64,000 nucleotides of DNA from Tsukamurella spumae (lineage in GTDB: Bacteria > Actinomycetota > Actinomycetes > Mycobacteriales > Mycobacteriaceae): assembly GCF_012396015.1 (NCBI RefSeq), contig NZ_JAAXOQ010000020.1, positions 21,294 through 85,293 on the forward strand, given 5' to 3'. The notes below the pieces were generated by a model, which saw only the letters and a list, made by a program, of their open reading frames with translations, did not search any database and had not been told where the DNA came from. The translations under genes and the position numbers were made by a program. This document shows, piece after piece, positions 60,870 to 64,000 of this stretch. Numbering within the stretch: position 1 is the first letter of the stretch; every line of letters begins with the position of its first letter.

Positions 60870-61889
60870 TCAGACCGCGGGTTGCTGCTGCGTGATGCAG
60901 TGGATGCCGCCGCCGCGGGCGAACAGCGGCCGCGCATCGACGGTGAGGATCTCCCGGCCGGGGTAGGCGGCGGCCAGGACCTCCACCGCCACGGCGTCGT
61001 TCGGGTCGTCGAAGGAGCACGCGACCACGGCGTCGTTGATCACGACGTGGTTGATGTAGCTGTAGTCGACGAAGCCCTCGTCGTCGCGGAGCACCGTCGG
61101 GGCGGGAACGGAGCGGACCTCCCAGGGGCGACCCGCCGCGTCCGTCGACGCGGCGAAGACCTCCCGGATCGTCGCGCACCGCTCGTGATCCGGGTGCGCG
61201 GGATCGCGCTGGTCGTGCAGGAGGACGGTGCCCGTCGACGGGATGGTCGCGACGATGTCGACGTGACCGCGGGTGCCGAAGGTGTCCGAATCGCGAGCGA
61301 GCCCGAAGGGCAGCCACACCGCGTGCGTCGTACCGATCGTCCTCGCCAGCTCGGCCTCCACGTCGGCCCGCGAGAGGCCGGGGTTCCGTCCCGGATCCAG
61401 TTGGACGGTGTCGGTGAGCAGGACGGTCCCGGCACCGTCGACGTTGATACCGCCGCCCTCCCCGACGAGCTGGGACCCGATGTACTCGGCGCCGGCGAGC
61501 TCGGCGACGAAGGCCCCGATCCTGCTGTCGCGGTCCCAGCGCGCCCAGGATTGGCCGCCCCAGCCGTTGAACACCCAGTCCACGGCGCCCAGCCGCCCGG
61601 CATCGTCGACGACGAAGGTGGGGCCGATGTCGCGCATCCAGGCGTCGTTCAGCGGCGCCTCCACGACATCGACGGCGCCGGCCAGGTAGCGCAGGGCCGC
61701 CTGGCGCTCGTCGGGATCGACGACGACGGTGACGGGCTGGAAGTCGACGATCGCGTTCGCCACCGCCGCCCACGTGGTGCGGGCGGCGTGCTGCTCCTCC
61801 GCGCTGTCACCGAGCGAGTACCCGGCGGACGGGTAGGCCATCCAGGTACGGGTCTGGGGCGCCGTCTCCGACGGCATGTGCCAGGTCAC
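60870..61889 (-). CDS. aguA: Agmatine deiminase
   Basis: 339 residues. Hydrolyses agmatine to N-carbamoylputrescine and ammonia. The pentein fold residues are present: NDAWMRDIGPTFVV (Asp/Arg), EGGGINVDG, GHVDIVA (catalytic His) and GGGIHC (nucleophile Cys331). GTG 61889 overlaps the aguB stop by 4 nt; an in-frame ATG at 61877 is an alternative. Works directly after AguB's gene in one operon. Confidence 0.92.
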   Translation of the reverse strand: MTWHMPSETAPQTRTWMAYPSAGYSLGDSAEEQHAARTTWAAVANAIVDFQPVTVVVDPDERQAALRYLAGAVDVVEAPLNDAWMRDIGPTFVVDDAGRLGAVDWVFNGWGGQSWARWDRDSRIGAFVAELAGAEYIGSQLVGEGGGINVDGAGTVLLTDTVQLDPGRNPGLSRADVEAELARTIGTTHAVWLPFGLARDSDTFGTRGHVDIVATIPSTGTVLLHDQRDPAHPDHERCATIREVFAASTDAAGRPWEVRSVPAPTVLRDDEGFVDYSYINHVVINDAVVACSFDDPNDAVAVEVLAAAYPGREILTVDARPLFARGGGIHCITQQQPAV

Positions 61890-62863
61890 CGGGCACCGCC
61901 CAGGGGGCCGCGCGCCGACACCGGCTCCGTCAGCGGACCGTAGGTGTCCGGCCGGCGGGTGGCGAGGAACGGGAAGAGCGTGAGCCAGTCGCGACGCTGG
62001 TCGAGGTCCAGATCGGCCACGAGCACGGCGGACGCGTCGCGCGGCGCCTCGACGAGGACCCGCCCGTACGGGTCCGAGATGAAGGAGCTGCCGTAGAACG
62101 TGATCGCGCCCTCGTTCCCCCAGCGGTTGGGCGCCACCATGAAGGTGCCGGAGGTGATCCCGTTGCCCACGATCACCTGCCGCCACAGGGGCGCGGTGTC
62201 GAAGTCGGGGTGGTCGGGCTCGGAGCCGATCGCCGTGGGGTAGGCGATGATCTCCGCGCCGCCCAGCGAGTACGCGCGAGCGACCTCGGGGAACCACTCG
62301 TCCCAGCAGGTCGGCAGGCCGAACCGCGCGCCGCCCAGCTCCGACGGTGCGTGGACCGGGTAGGGATCGGCGCCGCTGTCCGGCCCGGGGCCGCGAAGGA
62401 AGTAGGTGTCCTCGTAGTAGCCGGCGGTCACCGGGATGTGCAGCTTCCGGGTCTTCGCGAGCAGCTCGCCGGACGGCGAGACCATGATCGCGGTGTTGTA
62501 CCCCAGCGGCTCCGCGTCGGGGTGCCGCTCGTACAGGGACGCATGCACCACCACGCCGTGCTTCGCCGCCGCGGCGGCCGCGAAGGTGAAGGTGGGGCCC
62601 GTGAGCAGGTCCTCGGCGAGCGCGCTCGGCTGCGCCCCGCCCCGCTCGAACGCCGGGTATTGCATGAGAGTGATCTCGGAGAGGAAGACCGCCTGCGCGC
62701 CGGCGGCCGCGGCCTGCCCGATCGCGTCGGTCAGCTCCTGGGCGAGGAGGGCGGCGTCGTCGTGCCAGCGGTGCTGGACCAGGCCGACCCGCAACGGCGC
62801 GCGTTCCGGCTGGTCGACGCGGGCGGGTGATACCGGGATTCCGGGTGCGACGATGAGGTCCAT
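61886..62863 (-). CDS. aguB: N-carbamoylputrescine amidase (nitrilase family)
   Basis: 325 residues. It completes putrescine synthesis from agmatine, releasing CO2 and ammonia. The nitrilase triad is Glu63 (SEITLMQYP), Lys140 (TRKLHIP) and Cys186 (LPTCWDEWFPE). The N-terminal 20 residues are a nonconserved leader. ATG 62863. First gene of aguB-aguA; two operator-like repeats lie upstream toward the divergent TetR gene. Confidence 0.9.
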   Translation of the reverse strand: MDLIVAPGIPVSPARVDQPERAPLRVGLVQHRWHDDAALLAQELTDAIGQAAAAGAQAVFLSEITLMQYPAFERGGAQPSALAEDLLTGPTFTFAAAAAAKHGVVVHASLYERHPDAEPLGYNTAIMVSPSGELLAKTRKLHIPVTAGYYEDTYFLRGPGPDSGADPYPVHAPSELGGARFGLPTCWDEWFPEVARAYSLGGAEIIAYPTAIGSEPDHPDFDTAPLWRQVIVGNGITSGTFMVAPNRWGNEGAITFYGSSFISDPYGRVLVEAPRDASAVLVADLDLDQRRDWLTLFPFLATRRPDTYGPLTEPVSARGPLGGAR

Positions 62864-62881
62864 CTCGTCTCCTGACGACTT

Positions 62882-62955
62882 AATCGATAGGCTTTCGATA
62901 TAAAGATACACCCGGCGTGACGGGCACCACAAGACCCAATCGACAGGGTTTCGAT
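62882..62955. promoter_or_regulatory. Two copies of an inverted-repeat operator
   Basis: AATCGATAGGCTTTCGAT (62882-62899) and AATCGACAGGGTTTCGAT (62938-62955) match at 16 of 18 positions, 56 bp apart. Each has ATCGA...TCGAT arms 7 bp apart. They flank the space between aguB (62863) and the TetR gene (62985) and probably bind that TetR protein. Confidence 0.75.
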
Positions 62956-62984
62956 TTGCCGCCCTGTCCGGTAGGTTCACGCAG

Positions 62985-63623
62985 GTGAGCAGACGCGCCG
63001 GACGCCCGAGTACCCCGCAACTCGACCGCGCCTCCATCGGCGCGGCGGCGCTCGAGCTGGTCGACCGGGACGGCAACTTCAGCCTCCCCAGCCTCGCCCG
63101 CCGGCTCGGCGTCACGGTCTCCTCGATCTACCACCACGCGGACGGCCGCGCCGCGATCGTCGGCCTCGTCCGCGACCTCGTGACCGCCGACATCGACGCC
63201 GGCTGCTTCGACGCGCAGCCGTGGGACGAGGCGCTCGTCACCTGGTCCCGCACCTACCGCGACGCCTTCGCCGCACACCCGTCCGCGGTGCGGCTGCTCG
63301 CGACCGAGCCTATCGGCGGGGATCAGAACCTCGCCATGTACACCGCCGCGACCTCCGCGCTGCTCCGCGCGGGCTTCCCCGCCGAGCAGGTCATGGGGAT
63401 CATCGTCGGCGTGGAGAACTTCCTGCTCGGGGCGGCGCTCGACGCGTCCGCGCCCGACGAGCCGATCCGCGTCGGCGACGAGCCGGGCGCCGCGGACCTG
63501 CGCCGGGCGCTGGCCGCGGCACCGTCGGGCCCGGAACGCTCGCTGCAGGCCTTCGACCTGGGGCTCGCGGCGATGATCGAGGGGCTGCGGGCGCTACTCG
63601 TCGCCCAGCAGCAGGGCCAGTAG
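62985..63623 (+). CDS. TetR-family regulator, predicted repressor of aguBA
   Basis: 212 residues. SIGAAALELVDRDGNFSLPSLARRLGVTVSSIYHHADGRAAIV is the DNA-binding domain. It is divergent from aguBA with two operator-like repeats between. GTG 62985. By position it should sense agmatine or a related amine. The last 30 bp overlap the converging PucR gene. Confidence 0.88.
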   Translation: MSRRAGRPSTPQLDRASIGAAALELVDRDGNFSLPSLARRLGVTVSSIYHHADGRAAIVGLVRDLVTADIDAGCFDAQPWDEALVTWSRTYRDAFAAHPSAVRLLATEPIGGDQNLAMYTAATSALLRAGFPAEQVMGIIVGVENFLLGAALDASAPDEPIRVGDEPGAADLRRALAAAPSGPERSLQAFDLGLAAMIEGLRALLVAQQQGQ

Positions 63624-64000
63624 CAGCTCCGCGCGTACCCGCGCCGACTTCAGGTCGACACCGAGCACCTCCTCGGCCCGCGCCACCCGCGCCCGCGCGG
63701 TGTGCCGGTGCACGCCGAGGGCCGCGGCGGTCCCCTCCCACTGCCCGTGATTCTCGAGGTACGCGCGCAGCGCCTGCGCCAGACCGGGATCCTGCGCGCG
63801 CAGCGGCTCGAGCAGCGCGCGATCGAGCGCGGTCAGCGCGCCCCGGGTTCCGGGGTCGGTGAACAGGGTGCGCCCGGCCAGGGCCGAGGCGTCGACGGTG
63901 CCCCCGCCGGGCCGGGCCGCGCGAGCGGCGAGCTCGGCCGCGGCCACCGCCTCGGCAACGGCACCGGCCGCGTGCGGCGCACCGAGCCCCAGCCGCAGCT
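63594..64000 (-). CDS. PucR-family regulator, C-terminal fragment
   Basis: The gene runs off the right edge; 135 codons are visible. LRAYLENHGQWEGTAAALGVHRHTARARVARAEEVLGVDL is the PucR C-terminal helix-turn-helix (HTH_30). The upstream part reads as an Ala-rich helical region (ALTALDRALLEPLRAQDPGL). Such regulators usually control purine or aromatic-compound use. The N-terminal domains are outside the window. Confidence 0.8.
   Translation of the reverse strand, partial: LRLGLGAPHAAGAVAEAVAAAELAARAARPGGGTVDASALAGRTLFTDPGTRGALTALDRALLEPLRAQDPGLAQALRAYLENHGQWEGTAAALGVHRHTARARVARAEEVLGVDLKSARVRAELLLALLLGDE

Noticed and set aside
1..64000. tRNA, rRNA, intact transposase or phage genes
   Set aside because: I looked for tRNA cloverleaf ends, rRNA blocks, DDE transposases and integrases and saw none; covariance and profile searches were not possible.

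Overview
The window is a high-GC actinobacterial chromosome segment, dense with genes and with frequent GTG starts and 4-nt ATGA/GTGA overlaps. The gene families point to the mycolic-acid order Mycobacteriales: EspR-like regulator, GabD2, DUF5313 and DUF6474 proteins, an Mce-associated-like protein, LdtMt2-like L,D-transpeptidase, CopD-CtaG fusion, mymA-like genes and a 6C RNA. Tsukamurella or Gordonia would fit, but I cannot fix the genus by eye.

Layout. 1-4.5 kb: start of a membrane protein (minus strand), a small membrane protein behind a perfect Crp-type site, superoxide dismutase, a secreted protein, a methyltransferase, a manganese (yybP-ykoY) riboswitch driving a UPF0016/GDT1 exporter, and an SDR. 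4.5-8 kb: EspR-like XRE regulator, ImmA/IrrE metallopeptidase and a 7-TM DUF6545-type protein, with a divergent repeat-rich secreted protein. 8-11 kb: RecB-like nuclease, DUF6474 protein, VanY-like lipoprotein. 11-15.3 kb: an AT-richer accessory island with a lipoprotein, a SUFU-like (probable immunity) gene whose tail is frameshifted by a 52-bp tandem duplication, an ORF joining a degenerate toxin-like domain to an unknown C-terminal domain, and a polymorphic-toxin ORF with a damaged 5' end. 15.3-17 kb: a hypothetical gene plus a decayed MmyB-type regulator/SnoaL-like pair. 17-31 kb: gabD2, AbiEi/DUF559 protein, rraA, S4 protein, lipoprotein, hydrolase, DUF937 protein, gltBD, UPF0014 permease, aldo/keto reductase. 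31-43 kb: GbsR-regulated ABC exporter, glutamate-racemase-like protein, DUF998 protein, ArsR/MFS pair, a 390-bp element with 29-bp terminal inverted repeats, L,D-transpeptidase, a bluB-GNAT-TetR operon, DUF5313 protein and an esterase. 43-48.6 kb: 6C RNA and a copper cluster (P1B ATPase, CopD-CtaG, secreted protein, Met/His-rich membrane protein). 48.6-51.6 kb: Wzy-like polymerase and two Wzz-like paralogues. 51.7-64 kb: LIP-family lipase, two regulator/SDR divergent pairs, an SDR-patatin-BVMO operon, DUF218 and TSUP proteins, the aguBA agmatine operon with its TetR regulator, and a truncated PucR-type regulator.

Regulation is unusually readable. At least six divergent regulator/target pairs have visible inverted repeats in the shared intergenic space. 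The manganese riboswitch shows both of its mutually exclusive stems. The least explained parts are the toxin/immunity-like island (12.8-15.3 kb), the 390-bp inverted-repeat element (37.66-38.05 kb) and the XRE-ImmA/IrrE-DUF6545 module.

All calls were made by reading the sequence and from knowledge of families. No database search was run.
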